A stretch of 14,290 bases of DNA. Source: Lichtheimia corymbifera B2541 (taxonomy: Eukaryota > Mucoromycota > Mucoromycetes > Mucorales > Lichtheimiaceae). Below the pieces are notes generated by a model. It was given only the letters and a program-made list of their open reading frames with translations. It had not been told where the DNA came from and did no database searches. Of this stretch, positions 7,552 to 14,290 are shown in pieces; the first letter of the stretch is position 1, and each line of letters opens with the position of its first letter. Where the stretch lies: the NCBI GenBank assembly GCA_000697475.1, contig JNEU01000788.1, positions 1 to 14,290 on the forward strand, given 5' to 3'. A program made the translations under genes and the position numbers.

Positions 7552-8078
7552 TCTGGGGTCGACCTCTTAGATTTTTTTCGACTTTGGCTGGTAGCGACAT
7601 TGCGAAATCTAAAATTGACGAGCTGATCGCGAAACTTGCACACAAGGTGCGCTTGACCCCGACGAGCAACTTTGCACTATGGAGGACGTTTAAAATCACA
7701 TAATTCTGTAACAACTAGTGAGTGCTTGCCCGCTTCGCAGGCTTCGCACACTTCTTTGGATATCGGGCAGCTCATGTACTAAGACACAACTATATATATT
7801 GTCTTAAACATCTTAGACGTGATAATTTCTCAAACAATAATCGATCGACTAGTTGCCCGATATCCAAAGAAGTGTGCGAAGCCTGCGAAGCGGGCAAGCA
7901 CTCACTAGTTGTTACAGAATTATGTGATTTTAAACGTCCTCCTATGTAAAACCCCACGTTTCATTGTAAAGTTCAGATATACAGCTATCTTTATGTTTTA
8001 CATATGCTGGCTGTAAGCGTGATGCTACATATATAGCTTTTCCGAGATAATGTCCCCCTAATTTCAAAAAGTTAAAGA
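7552..8078 (+). repeat. Dispersed repeat, copy B, with LINE leader at its start
   Basis: TCTGGGGTCGAC at 7552-7563 abuts the A-tail of unit 5. It leads into TTTGGCTGGT, CATTGCGAAATCTA and GACGAGCAAC, the blocks that define the repeat. The repeat is split by the 262-bp inverted-repeat element (7681-7942), resumes with GTTTCATTGTAAAGTTCAG and GGCTGTAAGCGTGATGC, and passes into CCGAGATAATGTCCCCCTAA and AAAAAGTTAAAG. That last part matches the minus strand at 62-100. The 22-bp array that should follow is displaced to 8505 by a LINE ORF1 fragment. Confidence 0.65.
7681..7942. mobile_element. 262-bp element with perfect 89-bp terminal inverted repeats (MITE/foldback-like), TSD TAT
   Basis: 7681-7769 and 7854-7942 are exact reverse complements over 89 bp, starting GGAGGACGTTTAAAATC and ending ATATCGGGCA at the inner edge. 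The 84-bp loop is AT-rich with a smaller dyad (AAGACA...TGTCTT). TAT flanks both ends (7678-7680 and 7943-7945). Removing the element with one TAT aligns this locus without gaps to copies A and C, confirming both ends. It has no coding capacity, so it would be a non-autonomous DNA transposon. The superfamily is unknown: a 3-bp TSD fits PIF/Harbinger- or CACTA-like elements but the termini fit neither clearly. Confidence 0.88.
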
Positions 8079-8504
8079 TATCGATGACGCTCTTCAACAC
8101 AGTGTTCTTTTCATAGATAGAACGCGCATTACTCCTTGTCGCTCAATGGGATCAGATGTTGACATCACTCGCATTCGTCTTACCTCTCTTCCACGTATGC
8201 CAATCCCTGCACTTTTGGATGGCCTCCAGGAAAGCTTGAGTCCATTTGGCCGAGTACTTGAAATTTGATTGTGGCATCTATCATGAATCAGCATCGCAGA
8301 TGTTTATGGGAGAGGGATTTGCCATTTTGGATCGCACTTCAGCAGCCGGTACAACAACCTCATGGCCTACTCTGTGCTATACCATTACCTGGTGCCACAC
8401 AAATGATTTCTTTTATGCAACATGGAAGGAGATGGAACTGCATTATGCTGGGTGCCATCAACCTGGCCACCATGTACGCCATTGTCCTGATAATCCTCAA
8501 ATGA
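8079..8504 (+). pseudogene. LINE ORF1 fragment inside the dispersed repeat
   Basis: It resembles the centre and knuckle region of ORF1 in unit 2: DITRIRLTSLPRMPIPALLD corresponds to NLVRLHLSHIPLLPEPQLIQ there. Further on, TWKEMELHYAGCHQPGHHVR is a knuckle whose first Cys has become Tyr, ending in HC. There is a TGA near 8266 and frame changes. Both flanks belong to repeat B / 22-bp array sequence. It has no A-tail, AATAAA or leader, so it did not arrive as an ordinary LINE insertion. Confidence 0.65.
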
Positions 8505-8665
8505 TTTATTTTTCATGGTTAAGCATTCTTTTTTTGGTGGTTAAGCATCCATTGTTCAAGGGGGTCACATGGTTGTTCATGGGTGATTTTCTTTTTCTTT
8601 TTGTAGATGACAAAATATTCGCAGTTGGCCACCTGCTTTTCAAGGGCCGACATCCTTTATTCACA
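8505..8665 (+). repeat. Degenerate 22-bp-period array, second locus
   Basis: TTTTTCATGGTTAAGCATTC and TTTTTGGTGGTTAAGCATCC recur 22 bp apart, followed by more diverged units (GGGGGTCACAT, TTCATGGGTGAT) in which the period slips. It is the reverse complement of the pattern at 1-50 and of the 2509-2640 array. From 8666 to 8839 I see nothing recognisable. Confidence 0.6.
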
Positions 8666-8839
8666 GTTGCATGACCATTGCTAGCATATGGGTGCTCCTT
8701 GTTTAGCGGTTATGCCTGTATTTTCATTACCATCATCAGAGTGTTCAAGCATGCTATCCTTTTGTTTACATATAGTGCATTTTAATTTCATGTAAGTGTC
8801 AAGAACAAGATATATGCAGTGAACACTGAAGATAATTTA

Positions 8840-9735
8840 TTATATGGCTTCTATTCCTGCCATTTGTTGCCACCAAGCCAGCTCCTGTTTGGCTTGCGAT
8901 GAAAGAGGACAAGATGCTTCCCAATCTTGATTCGTCAAATTGAGTGCCTTCGACAGATCCCGCTGGAGGTACCGTATATGAAGCAATGCATCTCCTATTG
9001 CTGGAATCATGGATGTGATCTTGCCCAACATTCCCGCTATCCACCTGCGTGTTTGTGGATTCTTCATGGCTTGTTTGATCCTGACCATAAGCTTTGACAG
9101 CTTGTCTTTGGGAACACTGAGCGTCATGGTGGAAGTGTTGAAAGTGAAACCCATATATTCTTGAATGTGTGATGGTGTCAAGCAGCTTTTATTCCAATTG
9201 ATGATAAGGCCTAGCGCCAAAAAATAACAAATCATCGTGGTCATGGTCTTGTGCATCTCTACTTTTGACTTGGTGAGTATGCAAATGTCGTCTAAATAGT
9301 AAACTATCCGAATACCTTGTTGACGTAAACCTTCCACGACATATCGCATCAATTTCGACAAGACCCTTGGTGCCACACTCAGACCAAATGGGAGAGATCA
9401 GTATTGATGAATTGTATCTCGATGCTTGAAGGAAAGATAATGTCTGGATTCCTCGTGAATTGGTACCACCACGTATGCATCCTTCAAATCCAATTTTGCA
9501 AGCCAATCGTCCTTCTCGATGAGATCCCGCAAAGCCGGTACTCCTTCCATTTTGAAATGGTGACATTGAATGAATTAGTTGATACGCTTGCAGTCCAATA
9601 TGGGCCAAATCTTGTTTAGTTCTTTGATCTTAAAGAAGTTGGAAAGAAAACGATCGTCTTGGGTTGGTGATTTCTCGATCACCTTGGAGTTGAGAAAAGT
9701 AGCAACAGCTTGATCCAGTTCTCTTTGACAGCCTC
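8840..9735 (-). pseudogene. DIRS-type reverse transcriptase fragment
   Basis: One minus-strand frame from about 9735 to 8840 reads as a DIRS/Ngaro-like RT with two in-frame stops. It begins FLSNFFKIKELNK, then KLDLKDAYVVVPIHEE (motif A with the first catalytic Asp), LPFGLSVAPRVLSKLM (motif B), and RIVYYLDDICILTKSK (motif C, YLDD). A GMLGKITSMIPAI segment and the WW connection to RNase H follow. The stops (TAA near 9570 and TGA near 9400) interrupt otherwise well-conserved protein. RNase H and recombinase are missing beyond 8840. This is a decayed, truncated copy of a different DIRS lineage from the plus-strand element at 10814. Confidence 0.8.
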
Positions 9736-10002
9736 TGTAGAGAATGCCAAGTCTTTGTCATTGTCGTCTTTGTCTTCGATATCGATGTATCTGACTGATG
9801 CTGGGTGGCGAAGAGTCTTTCTAATTGTCTCCTTGGTATCAAGGTCAATGGTGTGATGAATAATATTTGAAGGTAGCAAAATGGATGGCAATAAAGATAC
9901 GATGAGACCGTGTATAATTTTGATGTCTTTATTCATGCATGTCTTACCGGTCTTTTATACCATTCATGAGGAATGCCACTTGGACTGCTTCCCTTTTTTG
10001 GA
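9736..10002 (-). other. Degenerate interval between DIRS Gag and RT remnants
   Basis: Minus-strand frames continue upstream of the RT with an acidic segment (IDIEDKDDNDKD) and frameshifts. It probably holds the Gag C-terminus and start of pol of the same minus-strand DIRS copy, but no motif can be identified with confidence. Confidence 0.35.
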
Positions 10003-10226
10003 CACATTCAACCTCCTTGTTTATCCCTGGTACCCTGGATATGACAAATGGCTTTACCACTGCCAAAAGCGAACACTGCGAGTCGTCACGTTCGTTCAAG
10101 AATGTTGGCCAAGGAATCCTCATCATTTGGCTCGATCCCTCTGCTAATGATAAATCGGAGGTCTTCATAGATCTCTGTTGCTGCTCGAGCTGCTTGCATG
10201 AGCTTTTCTACATCCTTGTATCTTGC
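10003..10226 (-). pseudogene. Fragment of DIRS Gag, minus strand
   Basis: A frame open after a stop at 10229 reads KLMQAARAATEIYEDLRFII and then a TGA, continuing RLAVFAFGSGKAIC. The arrangement of helices resembles the Gag region of the plus-strand DIRS element (HDVRLLVLHNCGMVNSARNQ), and its place upstream of a DIRS RT supports the call. Similarity is modest. The in-frame TGA replaces what is probably CGA. Confidence 0.45.
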
Positions 10227-10379
10227 TTAAATGGCTATATGTAGGTCAATGCTCCTTTATCTATGAATATCCTATATCCATGACTGCGCGGCTTAGAAAG
10301 ATATAAGGAACCAAATATAGATTTCTTTTGTTTATTATATATTTTCTGAGAATAAAGCGCGGACAGAATGATTCTACCA
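10227..10379. other. Unassigned stretch
   Basis: AT-rich sequence with no coding region, repeat or known site that I recognise. Confidence 0.4.
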
Positions 10380-10600
10380 CATCGATTGGCGACCTGGAGT
10401 CACCTCGAATTGTCGTAGGCATGACCGGCAATGGAGATTTGGGTTTGGCGAGCTTAATAGTGAAACTTGCATACAAGGTGCGCTCCACCCCGACGAGCAA
10501 TATTATTCTATTCGTGACCCCACGTTTCATTGTAAAATCTTGAGATATGACTATCTTTATATTTTACATATGCTGTAAGCGTGGTGCTATATGGCAAGTG
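10380..10600 (+). repeat. Dispersed repeat, copy C
   Basis: It shares AAGGTGCGCT, CCCCGACGAGCAA, CCCCACGTTTCATTGTAAA, TTTTACATATGCTG and CTGTAAGCGT with copy B, and the same spacing with copy A. The 5' part (10380-10440) is more diverged and lacks the leader GTCGACC. There is no 22-bp array after it; it ends near 10590. Confidence 0.65.
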
Positions 10601-10609
10601 GTCTTTGTT

Positions 10610-10639
10610 CATTGTCAGTCAAAGACTCTCCTGACAATG
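10610..10639. other. Inverted repeat (9-bp stem, 12-nt loop)
   Basis: CATTGTCAG (10610-10618) and CTGACAATG (10631-10639) form a perfect stem. It lies between repeat C and the plus-strand DIRS Gag. It could be a terminal structure of the DIRS element or chance; the other end of the element is not in the window. Confidence 0.4.
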
Positions 10640-10813
10640 GAGCAAGTCCATCGGTTGTCAAACCTGACACATGAATTGCAGTGATCTAAATCTCCGCTTT
10701 TATTGAGGGAAATACAGCTAAAAACTTGGATACAATAAAAGAATGTCTAATCTAAATATAATAATCTTTGATCTTTTCTTCGCTCGCTTGCTGGTCAAAA
10801 CCGCTCACGCACA

Positions 10814-11773
10814 ATGGATCAACCTAATCCCAATATCCCACCACCCAATCCTATGTCGGAAGATGGCTCACAACATACACCAAATCCTGCGGCACTGGAC
10901 ATTCAGGACATGGCACAACAGCTACAACAACAACAGGCTCTTTTGCAGCAGCTACTTCAACAGCAGCAGCAACATCAACCGCAATCAGCAAGTTTAGCGT
11001 CTTCTGCCCCTAGGGCACAACTTCATGATTTGCCAGCTCGACCTTCTTACGACTGGCAGCCTGATACTCATTTCCAAACCATGATACCTACCTTGACATT
11101 GCCACTTTTCGAACGCACTTTATCAGCTGAAGAAAAACAGTTGTTGTTTGACTGCTATCCTCCCATCTCTGGGCTTCGGTACGCACCACCAGAAACCTTA
11201 CCAATTGCTGAAAAGCGTTTCAACAAGGCGCACAAATTCCAAGACCAGACATTGCGTCAAATTCAGTATGGTTTGTCGGGTGTATTGCGACCCTTGGATG
11301 TGCTTGGACATGTTTTACTTCAAACATTGCCTCAAGACCAATTAGATCGAGTGTTTGCCATTCTTCATGATGTCAGACTATTAGTGCTTCATAACTGCGG
11401 CATGGTGAATTCCGCTCGTAATCAACTGGCCCTGCGTGTTGTCAGCCCGGCCTATCAAGTCCCCCCGCCTGATAAAACATACACAATGGATCTTACCACG
11501 TTCAAGGATACCTTATCTCATCATAATGCCCTCCAAAAGGCTATTAAGGAGGCAAATCCTCGTGGTAGCAATGGATATAGTCAATCGTTTTCTCGATCAG
11601 GCCCGCCTCGAAATGCCGTTGGCGGGCATCATACATCAGGCTCCTGCTCTTATCAACAACAATATCAACGCACCAACAACAATCCCAATCGACGGGGAAA
11701 CAGCAGCACCAACCCATTCAGAAACCACTCACAGACAGCCCAACACAACAACAACAGCACCAGCTCCCAGTAG
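10814..11773 (+). CDS. Gag-like ORF1 of the DIRS element (319 residues)
   Basis: ATG 10814 (MDQPNPNIPPPNP) to TAG 11771-11773, with no interruption. A Pro/Asn-rich start is followed by a Gln-rich segment at about residues 35-57 that probably forms a coiled coil. A helical core at about 85-240 contains SGVLRPLDVLGHVLLQTL and DVRLLVLHNCGMVNSARNQL, the pattern seen in DIRS Gag-like ORF1. The C-terminal 65 residues are Asn/Ser/Gly/Arg-rich and likely bind RNA; there is no zinc knuckle. Its end overlaps the pol frame, which lies in the -1 frame. Confidence 0.75.
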   Translation: MDQPNPNIPPPNPMSEDGSQHTPNPAALDIQDMAQQLQQQQALLQQLLQQQQQHQPQSASLASSAPRAQLHDLPARPSYDWQPDTHFQTMIPTLTLPLFERTLSAEEKQLLFDCYPPISGLRYAPPETLPIAEKRFNKAHKFQDQTLRQIQYGLSGVLRPLDVLGHVLLQTLPQDQLDRVFAILHDVRLLVLHNCGMVNSARNQLALRVVSPAYQVPPPDKTYTMDLTTFKDTLSHHNALQKAIKEANPRGSNGYSQSFSRSGPPRNAVGGHHTSGSCSYQQQYQRTNNNPNRRGNSSTNPFRNHSQTAQHNNNSTSSQ

Positions 11774-13170
11774 GGGGTCGTCTTCAGAAATTTCATCGTG
11801 CTTGGTTACGGCTCACCAACAGCCATTGGGTTCATTCTGTCATCGAGGAGGGATTCAAGATCCATTTTACTCGATCAAACAGATCTTGATGCATCCTTTT
11901 CAATCCGCTCGCAAGATTCACAGTCTGACAATGCGGATCAAGGCAGCAACCATGGCAATTTTTCCAGCAGCAATGTACACACAAGGAATGATGAGGTTCA
12001 AGAATCATTATGTATGCCATCAGCAAGATTGGGATCAAGTGAGGCCTCTTCCTCAAGAATGCATAGAAGAATTGACATGGTGGAATCTCAACCTCGAGAA
12101 GTGGAACGGACGATCAATCATGAAGCCAACACCATCATCACGGGTGTATGTGGACGCCAGCAATCTGGGATGGGGAGGTGTAGTACAAGGTCAAGTGGTG
12201 CAGGGCACTTGGACACAAGCGGAAGCACAACAATCGATCAATTGGCGGGAACTCAAGGCAGTACAACTCACCCTACAATCGTTTCCCACACTGCGCCACA
12301 CGACGATCCTCATTCGGTCCGACAACACCACAGCCATATCTTACATCAACAAACAAGGGGGCACGCGTTCAGAAACATTGAGTCGATTGGCAACATCGAT
12401 TTGGGAAATGTGTCTTCGGCGACAATTACATCTACAAGCCCAACACATCCCCGGCATTCTCAATTCAATCACCGATCAAGCCTCCAGGAAGATTTTTGCC
12501 AAGAATCAGTGGCTGTCGTGTCCATGAACAATCACGTGTACCCATCGTCCAGACTCAGCTCGTGTATGGTTATATCGTAGGATACTATCCAATATTAGTT
12601 CCTCGTTCTTTCTCTTAAATAAAACACCCAACACCGAGTATCACTTACTCCACCACCGCCTACTACTATACACAATCTACCATACACACCTCAGTGGCAA
12701 CTAATGCCACACACATTCAAGCAGCTTCAACAAGCATGGGGTGTACACGACGTCGATCTTTTTGCAGATCGTACCACCACGTTACTTCCGAGATACATGT
12801 GGCGTGGAGAACGGATCCTCTAGCATTGGCCACAGACGCATTCACACTGGATTGGCATCATTTTCATCGCCCACTCATCCATCCACCATGGAATCTGATC
12901 CTTCCAGCTTTGCAGAAGATCCGGCGAGACAAGGTGACAACAGCAACGGTGATCGTTCCGTATCGGAAGAGCGCTCTGTAGTTCCCGTTGCTCAACAACA
13001 TGGCAACACGTCCTCCGGTGATCCTCAATCTACAACGTCACACACGTGTAACATCATCAATTACCCCTTGGCCTTGGACAAATCCAGCTTAGAAGCTTTC
13101 CATGTGGAGTGTTTCAGGCGTAAATTCCTCCTCCTTAAGTACGATGACAACACGGTGGCGCAACTGTTAG
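11767..13170 (+). pseudogene. DIRS pol: RT N-terminus, RNase H and C-terminal domain; RT core deleted
   Basis: The frame starts LPVGGRLQKFHRAWLRLTNS, the hallmark beginning of DIRS RT, and runs to a stop near 11890. The next frame resumes in the RT thumb/connection (ARKIHSLTMRIKAA, then ELTWWNLNLEKWNGRS). RT motifs A-C, including the YxDD box, are absent, so several hundred bases were lost at about 11880-11900. RNase H is intact in motif: YVDASNLGWGG (Asp), NWRELKAV (Glu), IRSDNTTA (Asp), ITDQASR (Asp). After a solo LTR (12514-12693) the DIRS C-terminal domain continues (AWGVHDVDLFADRTTTLLPR, then a frameshift near 12800, then PPWNLILPALQKIRRDKVTT). Two TGG-to-TAG-type stops occur at 12979 and 13090, and the end is TAG 13168. 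Confidence 0.8.
12514..12693 (+). mobile_element. Solo LTR, 180 bp, target duplication GTGGC
   Basis: TGTCGTGTCCATG...CACACCTCA is flanked by GTGGC at 12509-12513 and 12694-12698. Removing it with one GTGGC gives an uninterrupted pol frame (KNQWQLMPHTFKQLQ). It contains TAAATAAAA (12616) and, 20 nt on, GAGTATCACTTACTC (12636), matching the promoter arrangement of the other TGTCG-type LTRs. Plus orientation. Confidence 0.88.
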
Positions 13171-13501
13171 CCACTTCACGAGCATTCAATGCTCGCGCTT
13201 ATCGTGGTCATCAGCTTAACTTCATGAAGTGGTGTACCACACACCAGCTGGATCCCAATCATTTCACGATGGCCAATCTTATTAATTTCTTATCATCCCA
13301 ACGCTCTCGTTATTCTGTCACCACCTTATCTCTTATACGCACAGCCATTGCACACTTTCATGTACAACCATCTCAATCTCAACAAGCCTCTCAGCTTGAT
13401 CAAGTGTTCAATTTGTGGCGTCAAGAAGCCCCACCGGTTCCCACTGAACGTCCTCCTGTCGATTTGTCTCCTTCCTTCGACTTTTGCGACACAGTTGTAT
13501 C
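12888..13501 (+). pseudogene. DIRS tyrosine recombinase, N-terminal half only
   Basis: The likely start is ATG 12888 in a strong context (CCACCATGG), overlapping the end of pol in another frame, as is usual in DIRS elements. The region from about 13150 reads LLATSRAFNARAYRGHQLNF, WCTTHQLDPNHFTMANLINF and YSVTTLSLIRTAIAHFH, which is the SAM-like core-binding domain of tyrosine recombinases. The catalytic half (Arg...His-x-x-Arg...Tyr) would lie beyond 13501, where an LTR retrotransposon has inserted. The remaining half may lie downstream of that element, outside the window. Recombinase of this kind inserts the circular DIRS cDNA. Confidence 0.78.
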
Positions 13502-13707
13502 TGTCGTATTCTGAGGGCCTAGCCCACCATCTTTATTCACACTCAGCATGATTGCATCATCTCATCTATATACACACGCGTAATCACCCTAAATAAATCT
13601 TGGTCTCTCTTTCTCTTATTGAGTCTCACGGACACTTCACTGCTACCAGTTCTCTCTCTGCTCTCAACACACACACGCACATACATCTTCTATTTTATTA
13701 TATCACA
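13502..13707 (+). mobile_element. 5' LTR (206 bp) of a young LTR retrotransposon
   Basis: It starts TGTCGTATTCTGAGGG and ends TTATATCACA. The start is fixed by alignment with the solo LTR at 4805-5014 (reverse complement), the end by the shared CACA terminus and the leader that follows. The 5 bp before it are GTATC, which should recur after the 3' LTR outside the window. Both putative signals are present: TATATACA (13567) and TAAATAAA (13590), then GAGTCTCACGGA (13621-13632). It disrupts the DIRS recombinase gene in the same orientation. Confidence 0.88.
13590..13632 (+). promoter_or_regulatory. LTR promoter: TAAATAAA box and presumed transcript start GAGTCTCACGGA
   Basis: TAAATAAA begins 31 nt before GAGTCTCACGGA. 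The same box-to-motif order is present in four other LTRs here, with spacing 20-31 nt. The alternative TATATACA at 13567 lies 54 nt away, too far for this start. TAAATAAA could instead be a polyadenylation signal; both uses are possible in an LTR. Confidence 0.5.
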
Positions 13708-13713
13708 TTTTTT

Positions 13714-13720
13714 TCCGTGA
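13714..13720 (+). promoter_or_regulatory. Candidate self-priming primer-binding site
   Basis: TCCGTGA lies 6 nt inside the LTR, after a T-run, and is the exact complement of TCACGGA at 13626-13632 just after GAGTC in the LTR. The position mirrors the TACGCGA/TCGCGTA pair of the minus-strand element. No TGG-type tRNA-complementary site is present next to the LTR. Confidence 0.5.
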
Positions 13721-13741
13721 ATTCTTTTTATTCTTTTTATC

Positions 13742-14290
13742 ATGTCTGCCCCTGCCAACAACAACGCTACCAACAACAACACCCCTACCAACACCCCTGT
13801 CGGCTCCCCTGTCAACGACAACAACAACAACAACAACAACTCGTCTGGCAATGCACCTGACCGCAATACGCCCACGCCTATGTCTGGTGTTGAGCCAACG
13901 GGTGCTGCCGCATCCATTTACGCGGACTCTTTGAGTGAAATCCGCATTGATATTTTATCGATGAAGGATAAGCTCAAGTCCTTGGCTGTGGAAAAGGCCC
14001 GGCTCAGCACCAACAGACATAAGTCGGCTGAGGTTGAGCAACAGGTAAAAGAACTTGTTGCACAACAGCTCGCATTGCAGCAGGAGTTAAAAGCTGCCAA
14101 GGAAACTTTGACTGAGCTCACCAGTGATTTGCCGTCTGTTGTTTCCTCCAGCAGTTCAGGTGATTCATTGCCGAGCAAGAACGGCTTCAAGATTGATCCT
14201 CGTGCTGTTCCCGTCTTTTCAGTGATCGGTATTAATGCGGATCACAAGGCCAAGGCTGATGATGTCAAGGTCTTTAGCAGTGTAGATGCC
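13742..14290 (+). CDS. N-terminal 183 residues of an LTR-retrotransposon Gag (open at window end)
   Basis: ATG 13742, 34 nt after the LTR, opens a frame that runs uninterrupted to the window edge. Residues 1-56 are low complexity with Asn runs (6-8, 11-13, 27-33), Pro, Thr and Ser. Residues about 60-130 form a strongly predicted coiled coil (IRIDILSMKDKLKSLAVEKA, then QQVKELVAQQLALQQELKAA). The rest (KIDPRAVPVFSVIG, then DVKVFSSVDA) corresponds to the capsid start of the Gag at 82-2043 (SEIPMFNIGN, KLFSS). The element appears young: no stop, and its LTR is nearly identical to a solo copy. Protease, RT and integrase would lie outside the window. Confidence 0.82.
   Translation, partial: MSAPANNNATNNNTPTNTPVGSPVNDNNNNNNNSSGNAPDRNTPTPMSGVEPTGAAASIYADSLSEIRIDILSMKDKLKSLAVEKARLSTNRHKSAEVEQQVKELVAQQLALQQELKAAKETLTELTSDLPSVVSSSSSGDSLPSKNGFKIDPRAVPVFSVIGINADHKAKADDVKVFSSVDA

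Larger units (their letters stand above)
10814..13501 (+). mobile_element. DIRS-type retrotransposon (Gag, RT/RNase H, tyrosine recombinase), internally deleted and interrupted
   Basis: The order Gag - RT/RNase H - recombinase with overlapping frames is that of DIRS-like elements, which integrate by a tyrosine recombinase instead of an integrase and make no target duplication. The left end is somewhere between 10600 and 10814. The right part is separated by the LTR retrotransposon at 13502. The RT catalytic core is missing, a solo LTR interrupts pol, and pol has a frameshift and two stops, so it is not autonomous. Confidence 0.8.

Noticed and set aside
11436..11760. Start of pol at ATG 11436 in the RNase H frame
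   Set aside because: This part overlaps intact Gag and has no DIRS similarity; the real RT start is in another frame near 11767.
12741..12887. Upstream extension of the recombinase frame to ATG 12741
   Set aside because: It runs antisense-free but out of frame within conserved pol sequence; ATG 12888 has a strong context and a more plausible overlap.

Overview
This window looks like a transposon-dense stretch of a fungal nuclear genome, most plausibly an early-diverging (Mucoromycota-type) fungus. The pointers are AT-rich sequence, Asn/Gln-rich Gag proteins, LINEs whose ORF1 carries paired CCHC knuckles, DIRS-type tyrosine-recombinase retrotransposons, and short (about 200 bp) LTRs. No host gene, rRNA or CRISPR was found, and no convincing tRNA. 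Taxonomy is an inference from element types only.

Layout: (1) 1-2289, minus strand: the 5' part of an LTR retrotransposon, with a putative 5' LTR (2073-2289) and an intact 653-residue Gag (2043-82). Its last ~100 nt merge with a dispersed repeat tail. (2) 2509-2863: a 22-bp-period tandem array and one copy of that dispersed repeat (copy A). (3) 2864-7551, plus strand: five LINE-derived units arranged head to tail. Each begins with the same leader TCTGGGGTCGAC (or a variant), and from the second unit on each begins directly after the A-rich tail of the previous one. Three solo LTRs interrupt them, each with a 5-bp target duplication. (4) 7552-8665: a sixth leader followed by dispersed repeat copy B, which is interrupted by a 262-bp element with perfect 89-bp inverted repeats and by a LINE ORF1 fragment. 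(5) 8840-10226, minus strand: a decayed DIRS element (RT palm with YLDD, plus a Gag fragment). (6) 10380-10600: repeat copy C. (7) 10814-13501, plus strand: a second DIRS element with intact Gag, RT/RNase H lacking the RT core, and a tyrosine recombinase, interrupted by a solo LTR at 12514-12693. (8) 13502-14290: the 5' LTR and Gag start of a young LTR retrotransposon inserted in the recombinase gene, running off the window.

The insertions can be ordered. LINE units and DIRS elements are the old substrate. Solo LTRs and the inverted-repeat element landed later with clean target duplications, and removing them on paper restores reading frame or repeat alignment. The element at 13502 is among the youngest; its LTR is nearly identical to the solo LTR at 4805-5014 except near one end.

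The most interesting signal is in the LTR elements. In both elements where LTR and leader are visible, a 7-nt stretch 6-7 nt inside the 5' LTR is complementary to LTR sequence just after the motif GAGTC, which lies 26-31 nt downstream of a TATA-like box. The two pairs differ at two positions, with compensating changes. This suggests self-primed reverse transcription (Tf1/sushi style) rather than tRNA priming.
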